Notes: a model not told the origin generated them from the letters alone. Shown: positions 1 to 6,523, numbered from the stretch's first letter. The stretch: 33,806 nt of DNA from an uncultured Collinsella sp. (GCA_902489775.1 CABUBH010000022.1:1-33806); one strand, 5' to 3'. Numbers and translations: made by a program.

Positions 1-389
1 CCACGCCGCAGCCCGTGACGCCCGCTCCGGCTCCGACGCCTTCCGCACCGAGCCAGTCCGTTGACGGTGGTACCGTTGTTTCGCGCGCCTACAGCAAGCT
101 CGGATACGCTTACTCTTGGGGCGGCATTGGCCCGAACAGCTTTGACTGCTCCGGCTTTGTAAGCTACTGCCTCACCGGCCGTTATTGCCGCCTTGGCACG
201 ACTGGTACCTTCATGGGCTGGACCCGTGTATCCGATCCCCAGCCTGGCGACGTCGTTGTTAACTCTTACCACACCGGCATCTACATTGGTAACGGCCAGA
301 TGATCCACGCTTCCGACTACAAAACGGGCGTCATCATCAGCTCCGTCGCAGCCGGTATGAACAACAACTACATCTTCGTTCGCTACTAA
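1..389 (+). CDS. NlpC/P60 cell-wall peptidase, C-terminal part (5' end outside window)
   Basis: This is the C-terminal catalytic domain of an NlpC/P60 endopeptidase, an exported enzyme family that cuts stem-peptide bonds in peptidoglycan. The frame is open to the left edge and begins in a Pro/Ala/Thr/Ser-rich linker, so the gene starts upstream. The GTG at 15 lies inside that linker and is not a credible start. The catalytic Cys is in FDCSGF (codon at 147-149), the catalytic His is in YHTGIYIG, and a third polar residue is probably the His of MIHAS. The domain ends right after it (FVRY). The missing upstream part probably holds the signal peptide and any substrate-binding or coiled-coil domain. 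The family call is firm; the exact substrate bond is unknown. Confidence 0.9.
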   Translation, partial: TPQPVTPAPAPTPSAPSQSVDGGTVVSRAYSKLGYAYSWGGIGPNSFDCSGFVSYCLTGRYCRLGTTGTFMGWTRVSDPQPGDVVVNSYHTGIYIGNGQMIHASDYKTGVIISSVAAGMNNNYIFVRY

Positions 390-412
390 TTTGGTACTAC
401 AGCGAACGAACG

Positions 413-451
413 TGGGCCTCGCGATCTTGAGTCACGAGGCCCATTCTTTTT
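413..451 (+). terminator. Rho-independent terminator of the NlpC/P60 gene
   Basis: A perfect 9-bp stem (413-421 with 435-443, TGGGCCTCG/CGAGGCCCA) and a 13-nt loop are followed at once by a T-rich tract at 444-451. It lies 24 nt after the stop codon. Confidence 0.85.
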
Positions 452-479
452 GTCTCTACCGTTTGCCATAAGATCAGTA

Positions 480-510
480 CGGCTATCTAGTATTCAAAAC
501 TAGATAGCCG
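480..510. promoter_or_regulatory. 12-bp perfect inverted repeat upstream of degV (probable operator)
   Basis: Arms 480-491 (CGGCTATCTAGT) and 499-510 (ACTAGATAGCCG) are exact reverse complements around a 7-nt A/T spacer. No T-run follows, so this is not a terminator. It lies just upstream of the -35 zone of the degV promoter. The inner 12 bases at 495-506 (CAAAACTAGATA) recur exactly, on the other strand, in front of the DUF1836 regulator at 2158-2169. A binding site for that regulator is the simplest reading, but it is inference. Confidence 0.6.
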
Positions 511-538
511 TCCAAACAATCAAAAAGATGGCTATAAT
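510..538 (+). promoter_or_regulatory. Probable degV promoter
   Basis: A perfect -10 hexamer TATAAT stands at 533-538, 29 nt before the degV start codon. The -35 region about 17 bp upstream (near 510-515) is a poor match to TTGACA. That suits a promoter whose strength depends on a factor bound at the adjacent inverted repeat 480-510. Confidence 0.55.
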
Positions 539-567
539 TGTTGGGGAACAATTAGAAAGGACCCTCA

Positions 568-1434
568 ATGAGCTGGGCACTCATCTCCGATTCGAGCTGC
601 AATCTTCGCGATTGGCAACCAACCGCACCTCATACCACCTTTGCATTTGCTCCCCTTAAGATCCGAGTGGGGGAGCGTGAATTCGTTGACGACCTCTCGC
701 TCGATGTTCACGAGCTTAATGTTGCCATTCAATCGGAAGCCGGCGCATCATCGAGCGCCTGCCCAAGCGTAGGGGAGTGGGCTGAGCTCTTTAAGCTCGC
801 TGACAAGACGATTTGCATGCCCATCTCCGAGGGCGTCTCGGGTAGCTACAATGCCGCGGCCACCGCGCGTGACATGGTGCTTGCCGAGGAGCCGGATCGT
901 CAGATTCATTTGGTTAACTCGCGAGCCGCGGGTGGCAAAATGGATCTGATCTTCCTACTGTTCGACCGCTATCTTGCAAGCAACCCGGATACCTCCTTTG
1001 AGGACGCCTGTGCCTACTTCGATAGCTTGGAGCAGAACAGCAAGATTCTCTTTAGTTTGTGCAATTATGAAAACCTTGCGAAGGCCGGACGTATCCCTAA
1101 GGCGGCCGGAGTTATTGCCAACAAGCTTAATATCCGCATTTTAGGCACGGCGAGCGAAGCGGGCGAAATTGAACTCGTTGGGCATACGCGCGGCGAAAAG
1201 AAGATGTTCACCAAGATTATTAACACCATGGAGGCCGAGGGCTTTACTGGCGGCGAGGTCATCATCGATCACGTTGAGAACGAAGCTGGAGCCCAGGCGC
1301 TTGCCGACCGCATTGTGGAGCACTGGCCAGGCTCCAAGACTATCATCATGCCCTGTAACGGGCTAGATTCCTATTACGCCGAGATGCACGGCCTCATCAT
1401 CGGCTACGGCATGGGCGTAGCTTCGGGCAAATAA
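568..1434 (+). CDS. DegV family fatty-acid-binding protein
   Basis: 288 residues, normal for the DegV family. These soluble two-domain proteins bind one fatty acid; in Firmicutes relatives (FakB) they present it to a kinase for phospholipid synthesis. Visible family marks are the N-terminal DSSCNL (the usual DS-T-DL stretch) and SEGVSGSYNAA (the usual SSGLSGTY-A loop that holds the carboxylate), then NSRAAGGKMDL, which resembles the family's DS--S-G-G segment. The start ATG has an AGAAAGGA ribosome site 7 nt upstream. No fakA-like kinase gene is in the window. The gene has its own promoter and a convergent DUF1836 regulator beyond a shared terminator. The family is firm; the bound ligand is unknown. 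Confidence 0.9.
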   Translation: MSWALISDSSCNLRDWQPTAPHTTFAFAPLKIRVGEREFVDDLSLDVHELNVAIQSEAGASSSACPSVGEWAELFKLADKTICMPISEGVSGSYNAAATARDMVLAEEPDRQIHLVNSRAAGGKMDLIFLLFDRYLASNPDTSFEDACAYFDSLEQNSKILFSLCNYENLAKAGRIPKAAGVIANKLNIRILGTASEAGEIELVGHTRGEKKMFTKIINTMEAEGFTGGEVIIDHVENEAGAQALADRIVEHWPGSKTIIMPCNGLDSYYAEMHGLIIGYGMGVASGK

Positions 1435-1449
1435 AGTCCAACCAAGCAA

Positions 1450-1500
1450 AAATATGGGCGGGACAAAGCGACAGATGGCTCTTTGTCCCGCCCGTTTTAT
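1450..1500. terminator. Bidirectional terminator between degV and the DUF1836 gene
   Basis: A perfect 13-bp stem (1456-1468 GGGCGGGACAAAG with 1481-1493) and a 12-nt loop are followed by GTTTTAT on the plus strand and by an A/T-rich run on the minus strand. It is the only structure in the 73-nt gap between two convergent genes and should serve both. Confidence 0.85.
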
Positions 1501-1507
1501 ACGTCGG

Positions 1508-2119
1508 CTAGCTATTAAATCCGTTGAACTTGAGATAGCTCATCAAGTAAGCCTTCGAAACAAAGGATGAAACCGCGCTGCGCACAAGCAGCGACTCACG
1601 CGTTACCTGATGCGCCGTATCGGGAACCGGCGTCTGCTCGACGGAAAACGCCGAACGAATCGATGCCTCGAGCTGATCAACCACATAGTCGAAGGCCGTC
1701 GGGGCATCGTAGCTCAATCGCTGAATGTTAAAGAGTGCCTGCACCGCAGCAATAGGTAGCACCTGCTTAAAGATGCAGATAGCGATCAGACGGGCAATCT
1801 GCTCGCGGCCATATTGCTTTTTGACCGGAGCAGGCACTAGGCCGACCTTCACGTAGTTATTGATCATCGATGGCGTAATGACAGGCTGCTCAACGCAAAT
1901 GGATATCGGCTCCATCCACAGCGCAACATACTCAATAACCTGGTCGCGGTAGAGCGTCACATTGGGCAGCTGGTTATAGCGCGGCAGACTCAACGTATTG
2001 AGTTTGCGCACGATATCGGACTGAATAAATGCATCGGGCAACACAGTAGGCTGAATATCCTCAGGCTTAATGCTGACCGACGAATCAGACATCGGAATAA
2101 CGTGTTTAACGTGGTTCAT
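1508..2119 (-). CDS. DUF1836 (MerR-like helix-turn-helix) regulator
   Basis: 203 residues. The core matches the DUF1836 family: LPNVTLYRDQVIEYV, then ITPSMINNYVKVGLVPAPVKK, then YGREQIARLIAICIFKQVLP. The middle segment reads like a MerR-type winged helix-turn-helix (T-S-I-NYVK-GL-P). Proteins of this family are presumed DNA-binding regulators; few have a known role. I chose the ATG at 2119 because GGAGG stands 7 nt upstream, whereas the in-frame ATG at 2221 has no ribosome site and would run back through the promoter. The gene is convergent with degV, and both promoters carry CAAAACTAGATA. That suggests it controls degV and itself. Effector and regulon are unknown. Confidence 0.82.
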   Translation of the reverse strand: MNHVKHVIPMSDSSVSIKPEDIQPTVLPDAFIQSDIVRKLNTLSLPRYNQLPNVTLYRDQVIEYVALWMEPISICVEQPVITPSMINNYVKVGLVPAPVKKQYGREQIARLIAICIFKQVLPIAAVQALFNIQRLSYDAPTAFDYVVDQLEASIRSAFSVEQTPVPDTAHQVTRESLLVRSAVSSFVSKAYLMSYLKFNGFNS

Positions 2120-2157
2120 AAAGGTCCTCCGTTCATTTTCTACATTGTATTCTACGT

Positions 2158-2169
2158 TATCTAGTTTTG
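2158..2169 (-). promoter_or_regulatory. Shared 12-bp element in front of the DUF1836 regulator
   Basis: Read on the minus strand this is CAAAACTAGATA, identical to 495-506 in the degV operator. It lies 39-50 nt upstream of the chosen start codon and next to -10-like hexamers (minus-strand TACAAT at 2144-2149). Self-regulation by the DUF1836 protein is the natural inference. Confidence 0.5.
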
Positions 2170-2188
2170 CATACCACATAGCAGGCAA

Positions 2189-2227
2189 GAAAATTGGTGG
2201 GACAACGCACTGATGCATCATCCCACC
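2189..2227 (-). terminator. Probable terminator of trxB
   Basis: Arms 2196-2202 (GGTGGGA) and 2221-2227 (TCCCACC) enclose an 18-nt loop that itself contains the palindrome TGATGCATCA (2211-2220). In the minus direction, which is downstream of trxB, the stem is followed by AATTTTC. The T-tract is short, so termination may be partial. Confidence 0.55.
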
Positions 2228-2272
2228 ATTTAGTTAATTGATAACAAACTTACATAAGATATATTATCGTAC

Positions 2273-3211
2273 TTATCTACGGAGATAAGCGTATGCGCTG
2301 GTTGCCGCTATAGCGCCATCAGAAACGGCGGTCACAACCTGACGTAAACGCTTGGAACGGATATCGCCAGCTGCAAATAACCCCGCTGTGCGGGTGGCCA
2401 TGGAATCATCGGTGACGATGCCGCCGTCGGGCGCCAGATCGACCAGATGCTCGACGAGCTCGGTATGGGGCTGCGTACCGGTAAAGACAAAGATGCCAAA
2501 CGAGCCGGGATCGAAGGACTCGGAATAAGTTTCACCCGTTGCGTTGTCCTTAAATGTAATCGTCGTGGGCATCGCCTCGCCTGAAAGCTCGACAATACTA
2601 GTTTGGTACCTAACTGAAATATTGTCTTTTGCGAGCACTTTCTGGACCACACCTTCAGGAGCGCGAAACTGATCGCGGCGCAGCACGATGGTCACGCTGC
2701 TGGCAATGTCGGACAGGAACAGCGCCTCCTCACATGCCGCATTGCCGCCGCCAATCACAAACACCTGCTTGCCACGGAAAAACATGCCGTCACATGTTGC
2801 GCAATACGATACGCCGCGACCGCGATACGTATCCTCGCCAACAAAGCCGGCAGCGCGCGGCGTGGCACCCATGCAAGCAATGACACTTCGAGCCATCGTC
2901 TCGCCTGTGTCATGGTGCACGGTAAACAGCGACGCATCTGCATCGTAATCGATGCCCGTCACCATACTCCATTCGACTTGTGCACCCAAGCCTTCTGCAT
3001 GCTGCTGAAAACGCTCACCCAGCTCGGCACCGCTCAGGAGCGGAATGCCCGGATAGTTTTCAACCTCATTGGTTGTGGCGATCTGTCCTCCCGACATACC
3101 CTGTTCAATCACGGTTGTTGAAAGATTGGCACGCGCCGTATAAATAGCCGCAGCATAGCCCGCAGGGCCGCCGCCGACAATTGCAACATCGATGAGCTGA
3201 TTGGTAGCCAT
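2273..3211 (-). CDS. trxB: Thioredoxin-disulfide reductase
   Basis: 312 residues, the usual length. This is an NADPH-dependent flavoenzyme that reduces thioredoxin in the cytoplasm. The N-terminal FAD motif is VAIVGGGPAGYAAA, the redox pair is CATC at residues 137-140, the NADPH motif is VIGGGNAACEEA, and the C-terminal FAD contact is GLFAAGDI. I chose the ATG at 3211 (MATNQLIDVAIVGGG) over an upstream in-frame ATG at 3286. GAGAGGA lies just before it, and the extra 25 residues are not family-like and would overlap the divergent promoter region. No thioredoxin gene is adjacent, so the partner must be encoded elsewhere. The call is firm. Confidence 0.95.
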   Translation of the reverse strand: MATNQLIDVAIVGGGPAGYAAAIYTARANLSTTVIEQGMSGGQIATTNEVENYPGIPLLSGAELGERFQQHAEGLGAQVEWSMVTGIDYDADASLFTVHHDTGETMARSVIACMGATPRAAGFVGEDTYRGRGVSYCATCDGMFFRGKQVFVIGGGNAACEEALFLSDIASSVTIVLRRDQFRAPEGVVQKVLAKDNISVRYQTSIVELSGEAMPTTITFKDNATGETYSESFDPGSFGIFVFTGTQPHTELVEHLVDLAPDGGIVTDDSMATRTAGLFAAGDIRSKRLRQVVTAVSDGAIAATSAYAYLRR

Positions 3212-3329
3212 GATGAGTCCTCTCGTCGAAAAGTTGTAGCTCTCTGCGCTCGTACCCAAATTTACGTGAACGTGACACTCATGCACTACAATGATAAGTC
3301 CGTGCTACAACGTCGAAGGGGAGTTATCG

Positions 3330-4631
3330 ATGGATCAAACGCAGACGAGCGAGGACGCTCCCCTGCCCATGCCAGCCACTCCCCAACCGGAGCAAATGAC
3401 CGTTTTACCGACACAAAAGCCCCTCGTAACCATTGTGCACGCATCGGTTGGTTCGGGCCACAAGGCTGCCGCCAACGCCATCGCGCAGGCATTCGACCTT
3501 ATCCGCGGCACCAAAGGCATCCCTGGAGATGTTGAGATTGAAGTGCTCGATATCCTCGATTTTGGACGCATTAAGTTCGACGGCAACAAAACTGCCGCCT
3601 CGTTTACCGGTGCCACGCGCCCCATTTATGACCTGACCTGGCGATATACGTTCACAGGGCATCTGCTCTGGGGTGGCGGCACGGCATGGTCGCGAATCAT
3701 GTTCCCCGCCTTCAACGAATATGTCCGCACCCGCAGGCCCATAGCCGTGGTCGCGACACACATCACGGCAGCCAATGTTGCTGTAGGCGCCCGCGTCATC
3801 ACGGGTATCGATTACCCAGTCATCTGCGTGCCAACGGACTATGAAGTTGAGGGTTTTTGGCCCCATAAGGACACTGACCTGTTCTGCGTGGCTAACGAAT
3901 TTATGGCCGAAACGCTGCGTCCGCGCAAAGTGCCCGAGACAAAGATCCGCATTACGGGAATACCCATTCGAGCCGGATTCGACACCGATTACAAGCGTGA
4001 GGATGAGCTGAGCAAGTTTAATCTTCCCGTAGACAAGACCGTTGTATTGGTAATGGCCGGTGCCAGTCTGCCGCAGCCCTACGTGCGCTTCCGCGCAGCG
4101 ATGGATCACACGCTCCCCTTCCTACGCAGCTTCGAGGACATGCACTTTGTCTTTTTGCCCGGCAAGGACAAGGAATACGCCGCTCGCCTCAAGACGCTCT
4201 TCGACGCCATGAAGCTCGAAAACGTCACGGTGCTAGACTATGTCGATGACATGGCAGCCCTCATGCACGGCTGCGATCTGGCAATCCTCAAATCGGGAGG
4301 ACTCACGGTCACCGAGTGCCTCTGTGCACATCTGCCGATGATCCTGCTCGGCAAATCGTACGGTCAGGAAAAGGCCAACACCACCATGCTCACCGGCATG
4401 GGCGCCAGCATGCATGTCACGACAGCACGAGAGCTCATCGTGACGCTCCGTCACCTACACGACCACCCCGAGTCACTAAAAGCCCTACTCATCAACGGCG
4501 AAGTCCTACGCCGCCCCCACGCAGCCGAAGACATCGCCATCGCAACCATGGAGCTGACCGGCAAACCCCAGAAACGCAAACGAGCCTTCTGCCGCTTCTA
4601 CTGGGGTGGCAAGCCAGCGCACATCAGATAG
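3330..4631 (+). CDS. MGDG-synthase-type glycosyltransferase (GT28-like)
   Basis: 433 residues. The N-terminal half carries the MGDG_synth motif HASVGSGHKAAANAI (about residues 37-51). The C-terminal half carries the GT28 nucleotide-sugar motif LKSGGLTVTECL (about 318-330) and VTVLDYVDDMAALM. Relatives (UgtP/YpfP, plant MGDG synthase) move glucose or galactose from a UDP-sugar to diacylglycerol at the inner membrane face, making glycolipids and lipoteichoic acid anchors. Sugar and acceptor cannot be read from the sequence. The start at 3330 follows GGGGAG; an in-frame ATG at 3291 lies inside the likely promoter. The gene is divergent from trxB. The C-terminus ends in a basic tail (KRKRAFCRFYWGGKPAHIR), fitting peripheral membrane binding. 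A repeat copy begins 5 nt after the stop. Confidence 0.85.
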   Translation: MDQTQTSEDAPLPMPATPQPEQMTVLPTQKPLVTIVHASVGSGHKAAANAIAQAFDLIRGTKGIPGDVEIEVLDILDFGRIKFDGNKTAASFTGATRPIYDLTWRYTFTGHLLWGGGTAWSRIMFPAFNEYVRTRRPIAVVATHITAANVAVGARVITGIDYPVICVPTDYEVEGFWPHKDTDLFCVANEFMAETLRPRKVPETKIRITGIPIRAGFDTDYKREDELSKFNLPVDKTVVLVMAGASLPQPYVRFRAAMDHTLPFLRSFEDMHFVFLPGKDKEYAARLKTLFDAMKLENVTVLDYVDDMAALMHGCDLAILKSGGLTVTECLCAHLPMILLGKSYGQEKANTTMLTGMGASMHVTTARELIVTLRHLHDHPESLKALLINGEVLRRPHAAEDIAIATMELTGKPQKRKRAFCRFYWGGKPAHIR

Positions 4632-4636
4632 AGTCT

Positions 4637-4745
4637 TAATGTCCGCTTGTCTGCGGGAGGCCCTATATATCATCCCGTGCTCAAACATTCTCGCTTCGCT
4701 TCGCTCGCTGCGAAACTGCGCGTGGAACGATATGGGTGAGCCCCG
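4637..4745 (+). repeat. Family-1 palindromic intergenic repeat, copy 1 (right arm degraded)
   Basis: This matches the reverse complement of 4890-5008. Shared blocks are TAATGTCCGC at the left end, GGGAGGCCC then ATATATCATCCCG, the core GTGCTCAAACATTC, the CTCGCTTCGCT block, and CTGCGAAACTGCGCG. Copy 1 has a 6-nt insertion in the TCGCT run (about 4701-4706) and its right arm has lost most pairing (GATATGGGTGAGCCCC). It begins 5 nt after the glycosyltransferase stop codon, with the same end facing the gene as copy 2 presents to dut. Confidence 0.85.
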
Positions 4746-4780
4746 GACGGGAGTCTTCTTACTTGAAAACAAATTTCACT

Positions 4781-4847
4781 CTTGCTAGCAAGCCGATCCG
4801 ATAAAGATACTTTTCATTAATCGGACCGGCTTGCTATAAGGCTTTTT
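4781..4847 (+). terminator. Imperfect 17-bp hairpin with delayed T-run between the two repeat copies
   Basis: Arms 4786-4802 and 4820-4836 pair at 16 of 17 positions around a 17-nt loop. A TTTTT run sits at 4843-4847, six bases after the stem. The left arm overlaps a perfect 12-bp palindrome, CTTGCTAGCAAG, at 4781-4792. It may terminate the glycosyltransferase transcript, but the T-run is displaced and the distance from the stop (150 nt) is large. Confidence 0.45.
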
Positions 4848-4889
4848 CTACTATATCTGGAGAAGACGTTTCGGCTGCAAGCACGTAAA

Positions 4890-5010
4890 CGCAGCTCACC
4901 CCTGGGAGGCCCCATATATATCGTCCCGCGCGCAGTTTCGCAGCGAAGCGAGAATGTTTGAGCACGGGATGATATATATGGGGCCTCCCAGGGGTGAGCG
5001 GACATTATAA
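4890..5010 (-). repeat. Family-1 palindromic intergenic repeat, copy 2 (intact, 35-bp arms)
   Basis: Arms 4894-4928 and 4965-4999 are reverse complements over 35 bp except one position that becomes a G-U pair in RNA. The 36-nt loop contains a small nested hairpin, TTCGC-A-GCGAA. Copy 2 lies directly downstream of dut; its conserved end (TAATGTCCGC read on the minus strand) includes the dut stop codon. Together with copy 1 and the hairpin between them it fills the 373-bp gene-free stretch 4632-5004. Confidence 0.9.
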
Positions 5011-5448
5011 TACGCCGCTGGAGCCGAAGCCGCCGTTGCCTCGGTCGGTTTCGTCTAGTTCGTTTACTTCTACGAGGTTGACGGTGGGGACTTCTTGGAT
5101 GACTAGTTGGGCTATGCGGTCGCCTTTGTTGATTTGGATGTTGTTGGAGGGGTCTAGGTTGATGAGGATAACCTTGAGTTCTCCTCGGTAGTGGGCGTCA
5201 ATGAGGCCCGGCGTGTTGACTATAGACAGGCCCTGCTTAATGGCCAAGCCGCTACGGGGCTGGACGAAGCCGGCGTAACCGTCGGGCAGGGCGATGGCCA
5301 GCCCAGTAGAGACCAGACGACGTTCGAAGGGCTTCAGAACGCAGTCCTCGTTGGAGCGCAGATCCAAGCCGGCATCGGTGGGATGGGCGTATTTGGGAAG
5401 CTCGACGGTGGGGTCGAGACGCTTTATGTTGACGTTAATGTTGGACAT
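5005..5448 (-). CDS. dut: dUTP diphosphatase
   Basis: 147 residues, typical of the trimeric enzyme that hydrolyses dUTP to dUMP and keeps uracil out of DNA. All five family motifs are visible in order: DAGLDLRS (I), PRSGLAIKQG (II), NTPGLIDAHYRGELKV (III), GDRIAQLVI (IV) and DRGNGGFGSSG (V). The start ATG has AGGTGA a few bases upstream and stands only 4 nt after the nrdR stop, so the two are surely co-transcribed, pairing dNTP-pool control with uracil exclusion. The TAA stop lies within the conserved end of repeat copy 2. The call is firm. Confidence 0.96.
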   Translation of the reverse strand: MSNINVNIKRLDPTVELPKYAHPTDAGLDLRSNEDCVLKPFERRLVSTGLAIALPDGYAGFVQPRSGLAIKQGLSIVNTPGLIDAHYRGELKVILINLDPSNNIQINKGDRIAQLVIQEVPTVNLVEVNELDETDRGNGGFGSSGVL

Positions 5449-5452
5449 GAAA

Positions 5453-5896
5453 TCACCTTAGCTTGTCGAGCTCTTGCAGAAACTCATCGACGTCTTTGAA
5501 ATCGCGGTAGACCGAGGCAAAGCGGATGTACGCCACCTTGTCGATCTTGGCCAAGCGCTTGAGCACCATGTCACCCAACTCATGGGACGTGACGGCCGTC
5601 AGTGTGCGAGAGCGCAGCTCGACCTCGATGTCGTCGATAATCTCATTGAGCTTCTTAGTGTCGATATCGCGCTTGATGGTGGCGCGCATCAAGCCGACGA
5701 GCAGCTTATTGCGATCGAACCGCTGCTTGGTTCCGTCCGACTTAATGACCTCGATTGGGTCTTCGCATCGCTCAAACGTTGTAAAGCGATAGTTACATGA
5801 GCAACATTCGCGACGGCGCTTAATGGTGTTATTTGACTCCTGCATACGAGAATCAACGACGCGGGTATGTGCCTTGCCGCATTTGGGACAGCGCAT
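5453..5896 (-). CDS. nrdR: Transcriptional repressor NrdR
   Basis: 147 residues, about the family norm of 150. NrdR represses ribonucleotide reductase genes by sensing ATP/dATP. The N-terminal zinc ribbon has Cys3, Cys6, Cys31 and Cys34 (MRCPKCG, then ECCSCNYRF). The ATP-cone follows (PIEVIKSDGTKQRFDRNKL). The gene lies between the LysM gene and dut, the same lexA/LysM/nrdR order recalled from mycobacteria and corynebacteria. No nrd genes are in the window. The ATG at 5896 has a strong AGGAGG, but that ATG sits in the 3' arm of a perfect 12-bp hairpin (5891-5934), which should lower translation unless opened. Function is firm. Confidence 0.95.
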   Translation of the reverse strand: MRCPKCGKAHTRVVDSRMQESNNTIKRRRECCSCNYRFTTFERCEDPIEVIKSDGTKQRFDRNKLLVGLMRATIKRDIDTKKLNEIIDDIEVELRSRTLTAVTSHELGDMVLKRLAKIDKVAYIRFASVYRDFKDVDEFLQELDKLR

Positions 5897-5934
5897 GGTA
5901 CCTCCTCTTAAACGATAACAAGGGTACCATGCGC
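5891..5934 (-). promoter_or_regulatory. 12-bp perfect hairpin that buries the nrdR start codon
   Basis: Plus-strand arms 5891-5902 (GCGCATGGTACC) and 5923-5934 (GGTACCATGCGC) are exact reverse complements with a 20-nt spacer. In the mRNA the 3' arm contains the nrdR ATG and second codon. The end of the AGGAGG ribosome site borders or enters the stem and the rest is in the loop. No T-run follows, so it is not a terminator. Confidence 0.7.
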
Positions 5935-5947
5935 AGCGCGATAAAGA

Positions 5948-6400
5948 TTACGAACGAGCAGGAACCTTAAGATGCGCACCGGCGGCGAGCGAACCATGCT
6001 CCAGATGATTGACGTTACGGATCATGTCGGAAGTCTCTTGCGTGGAAAGGCCTTCGATTGGATATTCCTCGGCAAGCGACCAAAGAGAATCGCCAGGCTG
6101 AACGCGAATGGTCTCGTAGGTAACGTTGGAAACGGACTCGGCATACGCGGCGTGACGAGCGCTAAAGACCGACGTAGCGAGGACAAAGAGGAGCGTAAGC
6201 GCAACGGCAACGGCGACAATCGTCGGAACCTTCAGGGCAACGCGGACCGGCGTGACTACAGCCTGCTGATTGCGAGCAGGCTTTACGGTCAAAGGCTGAA
6301 AGCCGGAGCGGCCACCCTGAACAACCGTAAAAGTGGGTTCTGCAGGCGTCTCGAGCTTAAGGGCGAGGTTTCCCTGGACCATATTCGTTGCGTTCATCAT
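5948..6400 (-). CDS. LysM membrane protein, SOS-induced cell-division suppressor-like
   Basis: 150 residues. A cytoplasmic N-terminal stretch of about 55 residues is followed by one membrane helix (VPTIVAVAVALTLLFVLAT) and, outside, a C-terminal LysM domain (IRVQPGDSLWSLAEEY to AAGAHLKVP) that binds peptidoglycan. Its placement divergent from lexA and just before nrdR matches actinobacterial Rv2719c/DivS and resembles Bacillus YneA, which delay division after DNA damage. A TTGACA promoter with an SOS box in its spacer supports that role. Sequence similarity to those proteins is low by eye, so the division role is inferred from context. Two adjacent ATGs (6400, 6397) could start it; AGGAG is better spaced for 6397. 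Confidence 0.8.
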   Translation of the reverse strand: MMNATNMVQGNLALKLETPAEPTFTVVQGGRSGFQPLTVKPARNQQAVVTPVRVALKVPTIVAVAVALTLLFVLATSVFSARHAAYAESVSNVTYETIRVQPGDSLWSLAEEYPIEGLSTQETSDMIRNVNHLEHGSLAAGAHLKVPARS

Positions 6401-6468
6401 GTTCTCCTCTCGCGTGTTTTGCTGAGAACAGTTTTATCAAGCCGCGCGGACAAAAATGTCTAGCGCGA

Positions 6469-6480
6469 GAACGAATGTTC
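6469..6480. promoter_or_regulatory. SOS box 1 (LexA operator)
   Basis: GAACGAATGTTC has the GAAC-N4-GTTC form of the Gram-positive LexA site. It lies downstream of the LysM promoter -10 and far upstream of lexA. Confidence 0.75.
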
Positions 6481-6487
6481 GGTTATT

Positions 6488-6515
6488 ATTATCTTCGAAC
6501 AGTTGTTCCTGTCAA
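6488..6515 (-). promoter_or_regulatory. Promoter of the LysM gene, with SOS box in the spacer
   Basis: On the minus strand a perfect -35 TTGACA (6510-6515), a 16-bp spacer and a -10 GATAAT (6488-6493) are seen. SOS box 2 fills the spacer, so LexA binding should block RNA polymerase directly. Confidence 0.75.
6496..6509. promoter_or_regulatory. SOS box 2 (LexA operator)
   Basis: CGAACAGTTGTTCC fits the CGAAC-N4-GTTC consensus. It sits between the -35 and -10 of the LysM promoter. Confidence 0.85.
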
Positions 6516-6523
6516 GCAAAATT

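Noticed and set aside
15..389. GTG at 15 as the start of a complete small NlpC/P60 protein
   Set aside because: The frame is open to the window edge, begins in a Pro-rich linker, and lacks a signal peptide and ribosome site.
2119..2221. Longer DUF1836 protein starting at 2221
   Set aside because: The extra 34 residues run through the promoter and the shared element. A strong GGAGG marks the ATG at 2119.
5891..5934. Terminator between the LysM gene and nrdR
   Set aside because: The hairpin includes the nrdR start codon and has no T-run on either side.
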